Source: Candidatus Nitrosopumilus sp. (GTDB lineage: Archaea; Thermoproteota; Nitrososphaeria; Nitrososphaerales; Nitrosopumilaceae). From it: a stretch of 64,000 nt of DNA. Location: contig JAJCXK010000071.1 in the NCBI GenBank assembly GCA_029263475.1, positions 1-64,000 on the forward strand, read 5' to 3'. The position numbers and the translations under genes were made by a program. The notes beneath the pieces were generated by a model. The model saw nothing but the letters and a program-made list of their open reading frames with translations, was not told where the DNA came from and ran no database searches. Below, piece by piece: positions 54,749 to 63,379 of the stretch. Numbering within the stretch: position 1 is the stretch's first letter; each line of letters begins with the position of its first letter.

Positions 54749-56592
54749 TTAAATGATATTTTTCTTATCCCTCCATGTCAGTGCTTCTTTCATATCTTCT
54801 TCATTTACGCGATCATCTAAAACCCATTTTGGGAAATTAATTTTAAACCATTCTGGGATTTTGTTTTGAGCATTTTCACTTGTAGGCATTCCTAGATAAT
54901 TCATAATTTCAGAGTCTGTAGCCGAATTTGATTGGTTCCTCCCCATTTTTCTATCATGTTTCTAAAATCGTTTGACTGAATTGCTGCTGATGTTTGGGCA
55001 TCTATCATGTTTGAAGATTCGCTTGTACTTGACACCTGTTTCTCTTCAACGTGTTTTTTCTTTGACTCTGTTACCTTGATCACATCTGAAAGAATCGTAT
55101 CCTGGGAGTTTCTGTTGGTATCCCACATTCTGATTATTATGTCTGATGTCTGCATCTCTTTTTCAAATGTGACATCGAAACTCAATTCCAACTTGTTATC
55201 TATCTCTCTTTGTGTCATATCAACGTCTGAGAAAAATTCATTGGGATCGAAAAATTGAAGTTGATTGTTTGAATCAAAAGTGATGTACGTATCACTTTGG
55301 TGTATCTGACGTGTATGACCATTAAGATTGGTAAATAATCCTACAAACTCGATTGCAGACTTCCCTGAATTGTCATTAATCAACATGGTCAAGTTGAATT
55401 TCTCCCCTGTTTCAATCACATGTGTGTCTATTTTGTTAGAATAGTTTAGTTCTGATATCTCTAACCCGTTAATCACTAGGGGGAATTCATTATCATCATA
55501 CACTTGATTTCTGATTGACGGTGGTGATTTATCGCCACTACCTCCTCCGCCACCGGAATTCATTGCAGGGATTACTGCATAGGTTGAAAAGTGTTCAAGA
55601 AATGCAGTATATCCGCAAGATTCTGTTGTATCGCCATTGGTGTTTCTGAAAACAGAAATGCCGTTAAAGCTAGTTGCTCCTGTATCGCTTACTGAAGCTA
55701 GGTTGATGTTTGGACATTGCACAAGTCCGCTTTTGACACTTGTTGGATGTGTTAGATGATTCGAATTTTCTATGGGTCCCATAACAAACGATATTGATGG
55801 GGTTTCCTTGAATTGGTCTTTTTGATCCAGATTGACTGAATTGGTCAATGCCAATCCTTGGGCTTCAAATGTCATGTACATTACTGCCGCGTTTACTTTT
55901 GGTATGGTGTCTTTTGGTTCTTCAGTAAATGAAGCTCCGAACTTTAAACTATTGATGTTTTCATTTGCTACGAATTGTATTCCTTTGATGATTCCTCCGT
56001 TTGCCAATCCTTCATTGTTATTGATTGAGATGTGTATTTCCTGATTCTTTGCCAATTCGTTTACTGAAACTACTGCAATCTTCCCTTTGTCTGATTTATC
56101 TAATGATATGATTGTTGCAGGAACTGACCACGATGAATTTGGGTTTTGATTCTGGTTATCTATTTTGTATTCTGTCACCTTGAATTGATCCGCAATATTT
56201 CTAATTGTATCTCCAAAACCTGCATCACCACTGACATTGCTTGTGTCATCTTGATTGATTGGGGAATCAAATGGATTAATCACGTCAAATGATACGAATG
56301 TCCCGTCGATAAAAATTTTGATCTTTTGATCCGTATTTCCTGAATCGAACTTCTGCACTCTGTCGTTTCTGGTGTCTGCAACGTAGATCATTCCATTGGA
56401 GTCCACGAACACGCCTCTTGGCTCGTCAAGCTGACCTGCGTCTGTTCCTCTGCCATCCCCTAACGCAATGACATTCCCGCCGACATCCATTTTCAGAATT
56501 CTGTCGTTTCTGGTGTCTGCGACAAACACGTTACCTTGAGAATCGACAAACACGTCAGACGGATCACTTAGTTCCTCTGTCCCGAAGTTCAA
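54749..56592 (-). pseudogene. NHL-repeat secreted protein, N-truncated and frameshifted
   Basis: The frame 54901-56592 begins inside an NHL propeller (DPSDVFVDSQGNVFVADTRND, repeated), with no signal peptide. Then come beta domains and a Gly-rich linker (SGGGGGSGD). At about 54945 the frame ends in unrelated residues, but a minus-strand frame starting at 54946 continues with IPEWFKINFPKWVLDD, the thaumarchaeal IPxW domain that normally closes such proteins. One missing base, for example in the GGGG run near 54940, would join them. The N-terminus appears cut at a junction near 56600. Confidence 0.75.
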
Positions 56593-56600
56593 AATCTCAT

Positions 56601-57371
56601 CCTCATGGACATTGGATTAGCTCTGATGGAAAATACATGGTAACGCCTAACTTCATCGGTTTGTCTTCTAGTATCATAAATCTTCATGATGGAACTTCAG
56701 AAAATGCTGTTGATGCAACTACTGGAAGTCCTGTAATGTTGGCTCCAATTGCGACTGGGATGGTGGGGAGTGGTGATAAGTACTATACTACCGACTTTTT
56801 GGGAAATACTTTGAGTGTTATTGATCTTGATACTAAAAAAATAATTAAACAAGTTAACTTGCAGGATCCTGCAGTTGGAACCGGACTTCCAATTCAAACC
56901 CCTGTCAGTCCTGATGATAAATGGATGGTAACTGCAAATGTAATTGCAGCAAAAATGACTGTACTTGACACATCTACTGATACAATTGTAAAAACTCTGG
57001 AATGTGATCCTGGCTGTCATGGTGTTCAATGGGGTGCTAAAGATGGTGGTGGCTACTATGCATATGTCTCAAGCAAATTCTCAAACGCACTAATCGTTGT
57101 AGATCCTGATGTAAATGGCGATGATGATGGATCAGATGCAGATGTAGTTGGAAAGATTCTTCTCAATCAGCAGTTTTCAACCGGTATGGATGATCGTGTA
57201 ATTGAATATGCTGGAATGGGTGGACAAGGAGTTCTTACAATACCCAATGTTTATGATGGATGGATTGATGCAACTGTTGCAGAATGTGGTGCAACTGAAG
57301 ATCCCTGCTCTCAAGAAATAGTTGATTATATTGGAGAACTTACGTCTTCACAGCAACAAGCATTGCCATAA
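56601..57371 (+). pseudogene. YVTN beta-propeller protein, 5'-truncated
   Basis: Propeller-like coding is evident from about 56601 (PHGHWISSDGKYMVTPN), upstream of the first ATG at 56637. Repeats of the YVTN type follow (NTLSVIDLDTKKI, MTVLDTSTDTIVKTLECDPG). The C-terminus (GVLTIPNVYDGWID...IVDYIGELTSSQQQALP) looks complete. Coding stops abruptly where the minus-strand NHL gene begins, so the first part of the gene is missing. It would have been an extracellular propeller related to metal- or heme-protein-associated YVTN proteins. Confidence 0.7.
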
Positions 57372-57439
57372 GTTGTATCAAATTCTGTCAAAGTCATTTT
57401 TAATACTAATGTTGCGTCTGTGAAGTTTAATTTTAAATT

Positions 57440-57727
57440 TCTATAGTTGACATCCTTTTTTGTCAGTACAGCAAGTTCCTTGAGCTTTATAGATAAATTT
57501 AGTAAAAGATCCCTTGTCTAATCCAGATCCTCTTTTGCATATTTGACAAACTGACTGACTCGTTGCTCAAAGTCTCCTTCGAGGATTTCTTCAAAAATCT
57601 TGCAAAGTACGTGACGTAGAGTCCTGGTGTATTTTTCCCTGGTCTCCTTGGCCTTGATTCCATGATGAAACATCTCTAGGGGGCTTTCCTTGCCTATCCT
57701 TTGGAATTCTTCTCTTGTTATCTTCAT
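57440..57727 (-). pseudogene. Tyrosine integrase remnant with in-frame stop
   Basis: The first 69 codons from ATG 57727 resemble the N-terminal SAM-like domain of archaeal integrases (GIKAKETREKYTRTLRHVL, then QRVSQFVKYAKEDLD). After the TAG at 57518-57520 the same frame continues with TRDLLLNLSIKLKELAVLTK, which reads as the next part of the domain, then decays. No catalytic domain (R..HxxR..Y) is present. It is a decayed integrase that marks an old integration near the truncated genes. Confidence 0.65.
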
Positions 57728-58011
57728 GTTTTCACTCTTTCTTGGCTGTGGAACTACAAAAAGGGACACTAGAGGGATGGACCGGATGGTGTCTGTGACT
57801 TGCAAGAGATGGACCGTGCAGTTTTTTCTCCAATTGTTATTTTTTGTTGTCTGGAAACCGTCATTATTTTTCTACGTCTTCTAAATGCAGTTACATCTTG
57901 AAAAAGTTTTCTTATGTATATTTTTGGCTCAAATTTGATTGGGAACACAATGTGTATTGGGATATAGTTAGGGCGTTGATTAATGCACCCACGTGGAAGA
58001 TCTAAAAAAAT
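57728..58011. other. No gene recognised
   Basis: About 280 bases between the integrase remnant and the first zinc microprotein frame. Nothing coding was seen on either strand that I can support. Confidence 0.4.
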
Positions 58012-58116
58012 ATGAACGAATTTAATTTTGTGCCCACAATTGAAGTATTGTCAAATGAGGCAGTAATCGCCACGGTTCCACTGTGTCAGAAATGCAAAAT
58101 GTTCTGGTACTCATGA
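58012..58116 (+). CDS. Cys-pair microprotein (34 aa), possibly degraded
   Basis: A 34-residue ATG frame ending PLCQKCKMFWYS. A single C-x2-C cannot form a full zinc site. Reading through the TGA gives another Cys (REC) in frame, so this may be the front of a decayed zinc ribbon. A second small frame (58122-58235) follows. Confidence 0.35.
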   Translation: MNEFNFVPTIEVLSNEAVIATVPLCQKCKMFWYS

Positions 58117-58215
58117 CGGGAATGTACTCCAAGTGCTTCTGCTCTAGAGTCTCGTTGCAGTTTAATGAGAAAAAATTCCAGATTATTTTTTCATCTGGTA
58201 TGCCGAATCCTTTTC

Positions 58216-58397
58216 AGATATGCATAAATAGATAATATTATTTGAGATGAAATTAGGTTTCATCAATGGATGCCAACAGATGTCATGCTTGTGGGAGAAC
58301 CTTCTATGATGGCATGGACACATACTGCTCCTTTCAGTGCAGTTTTCTTGCGTCAACGACAAAGAGAAAATTTTATCATAAAAAGGAACTAAAATAA
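58216..58397. repeat. Inverted repeat, left copy
   Basis: About 180 bp that match the complement of 63820-64000. The coding part differs by only a few bases; the upstream leader (gatatgcataaatagataat) is identical for at least 20 bp. The pair encloses about 5.4 kb. The right copy may extend past the window edge. Confidence 0.9.
58266..58397 (+). CDS. Zinc microprotein (43 aa), duplicated
   Basis: A 43-residue ATG frame: RCHACGRTFYDGMDTYCSFQC provides C-x2-C and C-x3-C, a zinc-ribbon-like or treble-clef-like set, followed by a basic tail (TTKRKFYHKKELK). It has a near-identical inverted copy at 63820-63957. Conservation of both the protein and the upstream TATA-like leader supports expression. 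A longer antisense frame (58183-58554) is a shadow. Confidence 0.65.
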   Translation: MDANRCHACGRTFYDGMDTYCSFQCSFLASTTKRKFYHKKELK

Positions 58398-58647
58398 ATT
58401 TCAAGTGTTCTCTTGTTTTAATTTCATCTCTGTTTTTATTCCAATCATATTTAAAAAATAAGGGTTTTAGGATTGGATGTTTTTGATGAAACATCATCTC
58501 AGGGATTATCTTCCAGATGATCATTTTCTCATCAGGACTGCGAAAAATATCCAAATTGTTTGAGTCATCATTGAATGAAAATGTTGATCACATGAAAATG
58601 GAAAGTGGTGAATTGATTGGAATCCTGACCAATCTTGTTTCTTGGAG

Positions 58648-58746
58648 ATGTGTGTGGTATGTGGCAAGAAGACAGTTAATGCAGAGCACGAAAGTCATCT
58701 GAAATTCCAGGTCGAGACGCATGAAATGAACATAAAAGGAATCTGA
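58648..58746 (+). CDS. Possible Cys2His2-like microprotein (32 aa)
   Basis: A 32-residue frame: MCVVCGKKTVNAEHESHLKF has C-x2-C followed by H-x3-H and a further His (ETHEM), close to a finger pattern. A TTG start upstream would lengthen it slightly. Weak evidence. Confidence 0.35.
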   Translation: MCVVCGKKTVNAEHESHLKFQVETHEMNIKGI

Positions 58747-59012
58747 TGCAAACAGTCAAACGAATCAAAAAAAAAAAGAACACAGCCCATGCAAAATCCC
58801 GTTTGGTTTCCTTTAGAGTAATTCAAACTCATGGGGTAGAGGTGGACTCGTTCTGATATCATTATGGAATTATCAAAGATAAGCATGTCTATGGATTTGT
58901 ACTGGGATCAGTGAAAAATATTTAAAAAGTTTTTGAGAATCTTGAAAATATCGTAACGTTAGTTGCAAATTTTACATACAGATTCATAAACTCATAATTT
59001 TCCAACCGTTTC
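58747..59012. other. No gene recognised
   Basis: About 265 bases, with only antisense-like frames. It should contain the promoter for the 59013 gene; TTCATAAACT around 58982 is about 27 bp upstream of its ATG. Confidence 0.4.
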
Positions 59013-59171
59013 ATGGTTACATACCGCCTGACGTGCAAGAACTGTGACATGGATCATACTCATGAGGCAGAGCAAATTGAAGGCGTGTCAGAATTCTGGA
59101 AGAACTGGAACAAGGCACACGGCGAGAACATGAAGTGCATCCATGATTATGTCATTGAGACCTTGGATTGA
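59013..59171 (+). CDS. Zinc-binding microprotein (52 aa)
   Basis: A 52-residue ATG frame. LTCKNCDMDHTHEAE gives C-x2-C and two His, with a further Cys/His pair in MKCIHDYV. The middle contains WKNWNKAHGEN. The pattern is typical of small thaumarchaeal zinc proteins. A TATA-like element lies upstream. Function is unknown. Confidence 0.65.
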   Translation: MVTYRLTCKNCDMDHTHEAEQIEGVSEFWKNWNKAHGENMKCIHDYVIETLD

Positions 59172-59208
59172 CAAAAAATAAGGATTACCTCATAGGAAAG
59201 AAAATGCA

Positions 59209-59421
59209 ATGAGGGCATTCATAGTCATATCCAACGAATATGCAGAATCTGGAATTGCCGGAGTATTTGAGACATTGGAAAAAGCTGTTGAACTTATTTC
59301 CGAATCGACGAGATTTTTTCGTGATCTTACGATTGAATTATGGGAAGATGGCAAACATTTGGCAGTTTGGTCTTGTGATCCGTATGACTTGAAACCAGAA
59401 TTGATATGGGGAAAAAGTTAG
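59209..59421 (+). CDS. Small alpha/beta protein (70 aa)
   Basis: A 70-residue protein with a strand-helix-strand pattern (RAFIVISNEY, GVFETLEKAVELIS, LTIELWEDGKHLAVW). It ends directly against the next frame (59422), suggesting a two-gene unit. Not recognised; the fold looks compact and real. Confidence 0.6.
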   Translation: MRAFIVISNEYAESGIAGVFETLEKAVELISESTRFFRDLTIELWEDGKHLAVWSCDPYDLKPELIWGKS

Positions 59422-59562
59422 ATGACAGTCAAAATACTGTATAATCTGAATAATGCATTCCCTGAAGATTCTGAAAGTAGAGCCCTCAGGGAAAGAATCT
59501 CGGTAATGCCTCAGATGTACGGGGCTTCACTTTTGTCCTTTCCATGCCACAAAATAAAATAA
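59422..59562 (+). CDS. Small protein (46 aa), coupled to the previous gene
   Basis: A 46-residue ATG frame that begins immediately after the previous stop (TAG then ATG). It contains NLNNAFPEDSESRALRERIS and a single Cys. The tight junction is the main evidence. Confidence 0.45.
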   Translation: MTVKILYNLNNAFPEDSESRALRERISVMPQMYGASLLSFPCHKIK

Positions 59563-59630
59563 TATTTAAAAATATCTCAGATTATTTTGAGAGTGATAAT
59601 GCATGATACATGAATAATCAAGCATTGTAA

Positions 59631-59723
59631 TTATTGAAGATGTCCTGCTGCAATAAATTCACATTGATATGAGCCATATCCATCCATTACGGCATTCATT
59701 ATTGTTCTTCTTCCGCAGGCCAT
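59631..59723 (-). CDS. Possible microprotein (30 aa)
   Basis: A 30-codon ATG frame (MACGRRTIMNAVMDGYGSYQ) 39 bp downstream of the DnaJ-like microprotein on the same strand. Two Cys only; weak. Confidence 0.25.
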   Translation of the reverse strand: MACGRRTIMNAVMDGYGSYQCEFIAAGHLQ

Positions 59724-59762
59724 AACATCTATCGGATTTTATTTGTATCTGTTTAGATTTCG

Positions 59763-59873
59763 TTATACTTTACCTCTGGCATTACAATCAATACAGGGTA
59801 TTGATCTAAATCCATTACCGCCAACAACTACTACACTGCCAAGGCCATCACACTTTGTACACTTTTCCATCAT
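59763..59873 (-). CDS. DnaJ-type zinc-knuckle microprotein (36 aa)
   Basis: A 36-residue ATG frame carrying CTKCDGLGSV and CIDCNARGKV, that is two C-x2-C-x-G-x-G-like knuckles as in the DnaJ central zinc domain or TSI-like chaperone adaptors. There is no J domain. It is a minimal one-zinc module. The motif is specific enough to make the gene credible. Confidence 0.6.
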   Translation of the reverse strand: MMEKCTKCDGLGSVVVVGGNGFRSIPCIDCNARGKV

Positions 59874-60281
59874 TTTACAGATTCCGCCTTGTCGTATTAT
59901 TTAAATTTTGAACCTTATTGTAGAATTAGATTATGTTTTATTTTTATTGCCATTTTAAAATATTTTTTAGTATTAATTCCCATACCCTGTAATGGAGAAA
60001 TAGTCTGTGTTTTTTCTTTAGTATCTGAAAAATTTCTTTGGCGTATTGGTTTTATGTCGTTTTTTTATAACAGAGCATCTTAAATCACATATCGTCATAT
60101 CTGTTAATCGTAGTAATGGATTGACCATTCATGCTCATACTCTGAGCCAGAAAATATTAATCATGTACTTACTCTTGAAATTCTGAATCTCATAAGCACT
60201 TCTCATTTCTATCCATCTACGAGTGATCTGTGAAGACGCAGTACCAAATGATTAAAATTCAAACATTTTACCCCGCTTTTC
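59874..60281. other. AT-rich stretch without a gene
   Basis: About 400 bases. One plus-strand frame (59889-60083) has a low-complexity hydrophobic composition and looks spurious. A GATTAAAATTC element (about 60248) may be the promoter for the 60282 gene. Confidence 0.45.
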
Positions 60282-60485
60282 ATGGGTGGCTGTTCAAACC
60301 AGTGTCTGAAACATAATGCAGTAAGACCTGGCAAAACTGGGTCGAGATATCAAGTCGGTCAGAAGTACTGTACTCACTGTGTATTGTTTGTTGAATGGGA
60401 TGGAATGCATTGTCCCTGCTGTCATTTGAAACTGAAGACTAGTTCGAGGAACCGCCGCTACAAGACGGACGTCAAGCGGATTTAA
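60282..60485 (+). CDS. Zinc-ribbon protein, paralog A (67 aa)
   Basis: A 67-residue protein with GQKYCTHCVLFVEWDGMHCPCC: two Cys pairs around a WDG core, plus two extra Cys near the N-terminus (CSNQC). It has a basic tail. It is paralogous to the next gene, sharing Y-x2-GQKYC-x2-C-x2-F-x2-WDG-x2-CPCC. These ribbons probably bind one zinc and act in nucleic-acid or protein binding. Confidence 0.75.
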   Translation: MGGCSNQCLKHNAVRPGKTGSRYQVGQKYCTHCVLFVEWDGMHCPCCHLKLKTSSRNRRYKTDVKRI

Positions 60486-60579
60486 TGAGGCAAGTGATGA
60501 TCGATGTATTGTTTTACCATGATCGAGATAGTTTCAAACCAAAATAGTTCAAATCTGAAACTGTTTTGTACGTATCATC

Positions 60580-60777
60580 ATGGCCTGCAATGACCAGCAC
60601 AACCGATACAAGGTTTCAAAGCCGTATGGCGGCACAAGATACGGCAAAGGCCAAAAGTATTGCAGTACGTGCGCTGTGTTCATGAAGTGGGATGGCGTAA
60701 GATGTCCGTGCTGCAACTACAATCTAAAGTACAGTCCGAGAAAATGCAGCACTAAGATTGGGGTTCATCGATTTTAG
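60580..60777 (+). CDS. Zinc-ribbon protein, paralog B (65 aa)
   Basis: A 65-residue tandem paralog of the gene at 60282. It has GQKYCSTCAVFMKWDGVRCPCC and a tail NLKYSPRKCSTKIGV, 94 bp downstream of its sister. Divergence outside the Cys core is large, so the duplication is not recent. Confidence 0.75.
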   Translation: MACNDQHNRYKVSKPYGGTRYGKGQKYCSTCAVFMKWDGVRCPCCNYNLKYSPRKCSTKIGVHRF

Positions 60778-61063
60778 ATTGAACCAAAACGATCAAAGTC
60801 TTACAAGTTTATTTGAAAATTATTATAAGAAATTTTGTTAAACGTTGGTCAAGACACTACTTTAATATACAAAATTCTCCGAATTCCAAATTTTTACCGT
60901 TATCGTAGATGATGCATTACAGGATGCCAAAATAACCGAAGGACAACTCCATGAAATGTTAAATGCAGTCTAAATGTCAATCGTCGTATTTTTTTTCTTT
61001 ACGTCTGAATTAACTATTGATCAATTGCCATTTGTTTATTAATCTCAAGAATATTTATCGTGT

Positions 61064-61453
61064 ATGAACAGCGTAGTATGGTTTGAAATGCCGTTTGATG
61101 AATCCGAACGCGCACAGAAATTCTACAAGGACGTGTTTGGTTGGCAAATTAATCCAGTCCCAAACATGGAGGATTATCTCTTGGCTAATACGACTGAGTC
61201 TGATCCGCAGACGATGCAGCCAAAGAATCCTGGTGCAATCAACGGGGGAATGTCCAAAAGAAACTCAAATACGGCACAAAACCCCGTAATTGTAATTCAG
61301 GTAGACTCAATCGATGAACATGTCAAAAAAATTGAAGGTTCAGGTGGCAAGATAGTGATGCCCAAGACAGACATCGGTACATTTGGCTTTTATGCAAGAG
61401 TTTCAGATACCGAAGGAAACGAAATTGGCATATGGGAACAATCAAAACAATAA
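61064..61453 (+). CDS. Glyoxalase/VOC-family protein
   Basis: A 129-residue vicinal-oxygen-chelate protein: VVWFEMPFDESERAQKFYKD and FGWQI at the start, GGKIVMPKTDIGTFGFYARV and DTEGNEIGIWE at the end. It resembles the bleomycin-resistance/glyoxalase-like group with one predicted betaalphabetabetabeta repeat pair. A TATA-like GTTTATTAAT lies about 27 bp before the ATG. It is the largest intact gene in the last 6 kb. Confidence 0.88.
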   Translation: MNSVVWFEMPFDESERAQKFYKDVFGWQINPVPNMEDYLLANTTESDPQTMQPKNPGAINGGMSKRNSNTAQNPVIVIQVDSIDEHVKKIEGSGGKIVMPKTDIGTFGFYARVSDTEGNEIGIWEQSKQ

Positions 61454-61947
61454 TTTTATTTTTTTATTCTAATCTCTAACCTGACTCATCTTCGTCTGAA
61501 CTGCGCCTTGCAGGTCTGACAGGAATATACATGATTGTAAATGCAATCCATGATCAAATTTTCTATTTAGCATTCACTGAGAAATCATTCATCGTGGTTT
61601 TATACAAATTTTGAAAACGCAGAACATGGAAGAATTTCACTATCAGCTAAGTTGCGGATGCCTGATCCATGACGACTCTGGCTAATTGCACGAGGAATGT
61701 CTCTCTCATGAGCAGATGCACTCTGTACAGTAGCCATAACTTTTCTTTTTCTTTTCTTTTCGTTTTATATTCATGCCATACAGATGTGATGTCCTTCTAA
61801 GCGGCCAAAACTTGATTTTCAAAATATCTTACAGAGATTATTGATGAATGGCAGGCATTCATGGCCTATTTTACACATGATAATCCCGGGGTAGTTTTTT
61901 CCAGACTTGCAGACACCTTGATATCTGGGATTTCTTGGCTATGATCA
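61454..61947. other. Degraded or non-coding stretch
   Basis: About 490 bases. A 19-codon frame at 61626 (SCGCLIHDD) continues in frame after its TAA with HEECLSHEQMHSVQ, which looks like a broken Cys/His finger. A 21-codon minus frame (61486-61551) has one C-x2-C. Neither is supported as a gene. Confidence 0.4.
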
Positions 61948-62058
61948 TTGCCGAAATGGAACTGCAAACATTGTGACATGGCATTGACAACGATGGATCC
62001 AAACCGATACATGTCATGTCCTCATTGCAAAAAGGCGATGAAACAGATTTCTAATTAG
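61948..62058 (+). CDS. Zinc-ribbon microprotein (36 aa)
   Basis: A 36-residue frame (TTG start) with NCKHCDMA and SCPHCKKA, two C-x2-C pairs 15 residues apart, the classic minimal zinc ribbon. The TTG follows an in-frame stop closely, so the start is fixed within a few codons. Unknown role. Confidence 0.55.
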   Translation: MPKWNCKHCDMALTTMDPNRYMSCPHCKKAMKQISN

Positions 62059-62604
62059 ATTATTTTTAGAAAGTCAGAGTGATTGTCCTGTCTCTATTGA
62101 ATTGGTTTTGACAAACAATCCCTCATCAAATTGAGTATCGCAACTATTATGATTGTGTGATGTTTTCCCGACTTCCTGAACCATTACGTTAAATTTTGAT
62201 TTAACACTATTCATGCCAAAATTTGTAGTTGGGAATTGCATGAAAATGAAAAATGCATCTATTACACAATTTCTATCATTTGTACCAATTTTGTTATTAA
62301 TGTCAACAAACTATTCTAATCATTAAGCGACTGTCATACAGTTTACCAAACTAACCATAACCTGGCCTGGCTTCCCAATGTCTACATGACTCATCGGGCA
62401 TGATCATTATCTTCTGTCTGAGTTTTAGATTTCTCAGAATTCTGTATCTTATTTAGATACTTTTTGAAAATACCATATTTTGAAAAATAATGATCCGACA
62501 ATTCTCAAATGCTTTTGATTTTTTGCTCAAACCACATTTTGTAGTCACCAAAAAAGTCATCATCTAAAATAATTTAAAAATATTGCGGATAAATTATCCA
62601 TATT
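62059..62604. other. AT-rich stretch, one doubtful frame
   Basis: About 545 bases. A 37-codon plus-strand frame (62213-62326) with a hydrophobic segment (FLSFVPILLLMS) could be a membrane peptide but has no other support. The GGCCTGGC region near 62360 is locally GC-rich and unexplained. Confidence 0.4.
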
Positions 62605-62612
62605 GTTTAAAT
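62605..62612 (+). promoter_or_regulatory. TATA box (GTTTAAAT)
   Basis: The element is 26-33 bp before ATG 62638, the usual distance for a leaderless archaeal mRNA, supporting expression of the acidic microprotein. Confidence 0.55.
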
Positions 62613-62637
62613 CCAAGAATTACAACCTACATTTGCT

Positions 62638-62742
62638 ATGGACTATAACAAAAAAGTTCAATACGACTACGACACATTCGATGATTTCGATCATGATCAT
62701 TATGATGATGATTCAGAATCAGAGTATGATTTTGAGGATTAA
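62638..62742 (+). CDS. Highly acidic 34-residue protein
   Basis: A 34-residue ATG frame with about half its residues Asp or Glu, plus many Tyr (DYDTFDDFDHDHYDDDS...). It has no Cys. A TATA box is placed for a leaderless transcript. It could mimic nucleic acid or bind cations or basic proteins; this is inference from composition only. Confidence 0.6.
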   Translation: MDYNKKVQYDYDTFDDFDHDHYDDDSESEYDFED

Positions 62743-62901
62743 CAAATAATCCTCTTTTTTTATTTTTACACCTATTTACGGCTACTGCTTTTATCTTTAA
62801 AAAAGGTCAAGCACGCGTCAGAAATAATTTCATTCAGTTGGGGTCTGTAAAAAAATAAGTTAAAAAATAATGAAAATATTGGAAAAAAACTGATTTGAGC
62901 A

Positions 62902-63150
62902 TCAGTCTTCTTGGTCTAGCAGAATTCCTATCTTCTTGATTGTCATCTCTTCTGCCTTGAGATGTTTTTTCAGAAGGTTCTGATGATCGCGTTTGTGCTT
63001 TTGAAACACTTGTCGCAGTTTTCCCCTGGTCTTTGCATTTTTTAGCTGCTTGTCATAATCGACATGCATCTTTTTTATGCCTTGGCCAAGATCACCCAGA
63101 GTCTTTTTTCCATTGGATGAGACTGCAGTTATGATGGATTTTGATGTCAT
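62902..63150 (-). CDS. Small helical basic protein (82 aa)
   Basis: A protein of 82 residues (91 if it starts at 63177), almost all helical and Lys-rich (KTRGKLRQVFQKHKRDHQNLLKKHLKA). No motif is recognised. It is the longest frame of the cluster side and could be a coiled-coil partner. Confidence 0.55.
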   Translation of the reverse strand: MTSKSIITAVSSNGKKTLGDLGQGIKKMHVDYDKQLKNAKTRGKLRQVFQKHKRDHQNLLKKHLKAEEMTIKKIGILLDQED

Positions 63151-63252
63151 GAGTCCATCGAGCAGGATGCCATACAAAAGTCGGGTTGGTGCAAAATACT
63201 AGACGGTACGGCAAATCAATGCATGCATCAAATACTCATGAATTATGTTTGC

Positions 63253-63378
63253 TCACAGTTCTATGCCATGTTTTTCCTTGACATGCAAAACAAAATTGGA
63301 CTTCTTTTTGGTTGTGAAATCACAACATGTGCATTTGAACATTGATTGCTGTCTGGGCGAACCAGTCTTTCTTGCCAT
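63253..63378 (-). CDS. C2H2 zinc-finger microprotein (41 aa)
   Basis: The C-terminal 28 residues are a textbook C2H2 finger: FKCTCCDFTT...NFVLHVKEKHG (C-x2-C-x12-H-x4-H with the conserved Phe and Leu). It starts at ATG 63378, 1 bp after the stop of the previous cistron; ATG 63396 is the alternative. It is fourth in the tightly packed run 63700 to 63253. Confidence 0.65.
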   Translation of the reverse strand: MARKTGSPRQQSMFKCTCCDFTTKKKSNFVLHVKEKHGIEL

Positions 63379-63379
63379 T

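Noticed and set aside
57518-57520. TAG read as pyrrolysine in the integrase
   Set aside because: No pyrrolysine machinery is seen, and the downstream sequence decays, so a pseudogene is the simpler reading.
58183-58554. 123-codon minus-strand frame
   Set aside because: Antisense to the duplicated zinc microprotein; the sense frame is the one preserved between the two inverted copies.
60905-60973. Short open frame ending VDDALQDAKITEGQ..MLNAV
   Set aside because: Looks protein-like but lacks any usable start codon; possible remnant only.
61486-61551. 21-codon minus-strand frame with C-x2-C
   Set aside because: Too short and only one Cys pair plus one Cys; no other evidence.
62213-62326. 37-codon frame with a hydrophobic segment
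   Set aside because: No conserved feature, promoter or neighbour; kept only as a note.
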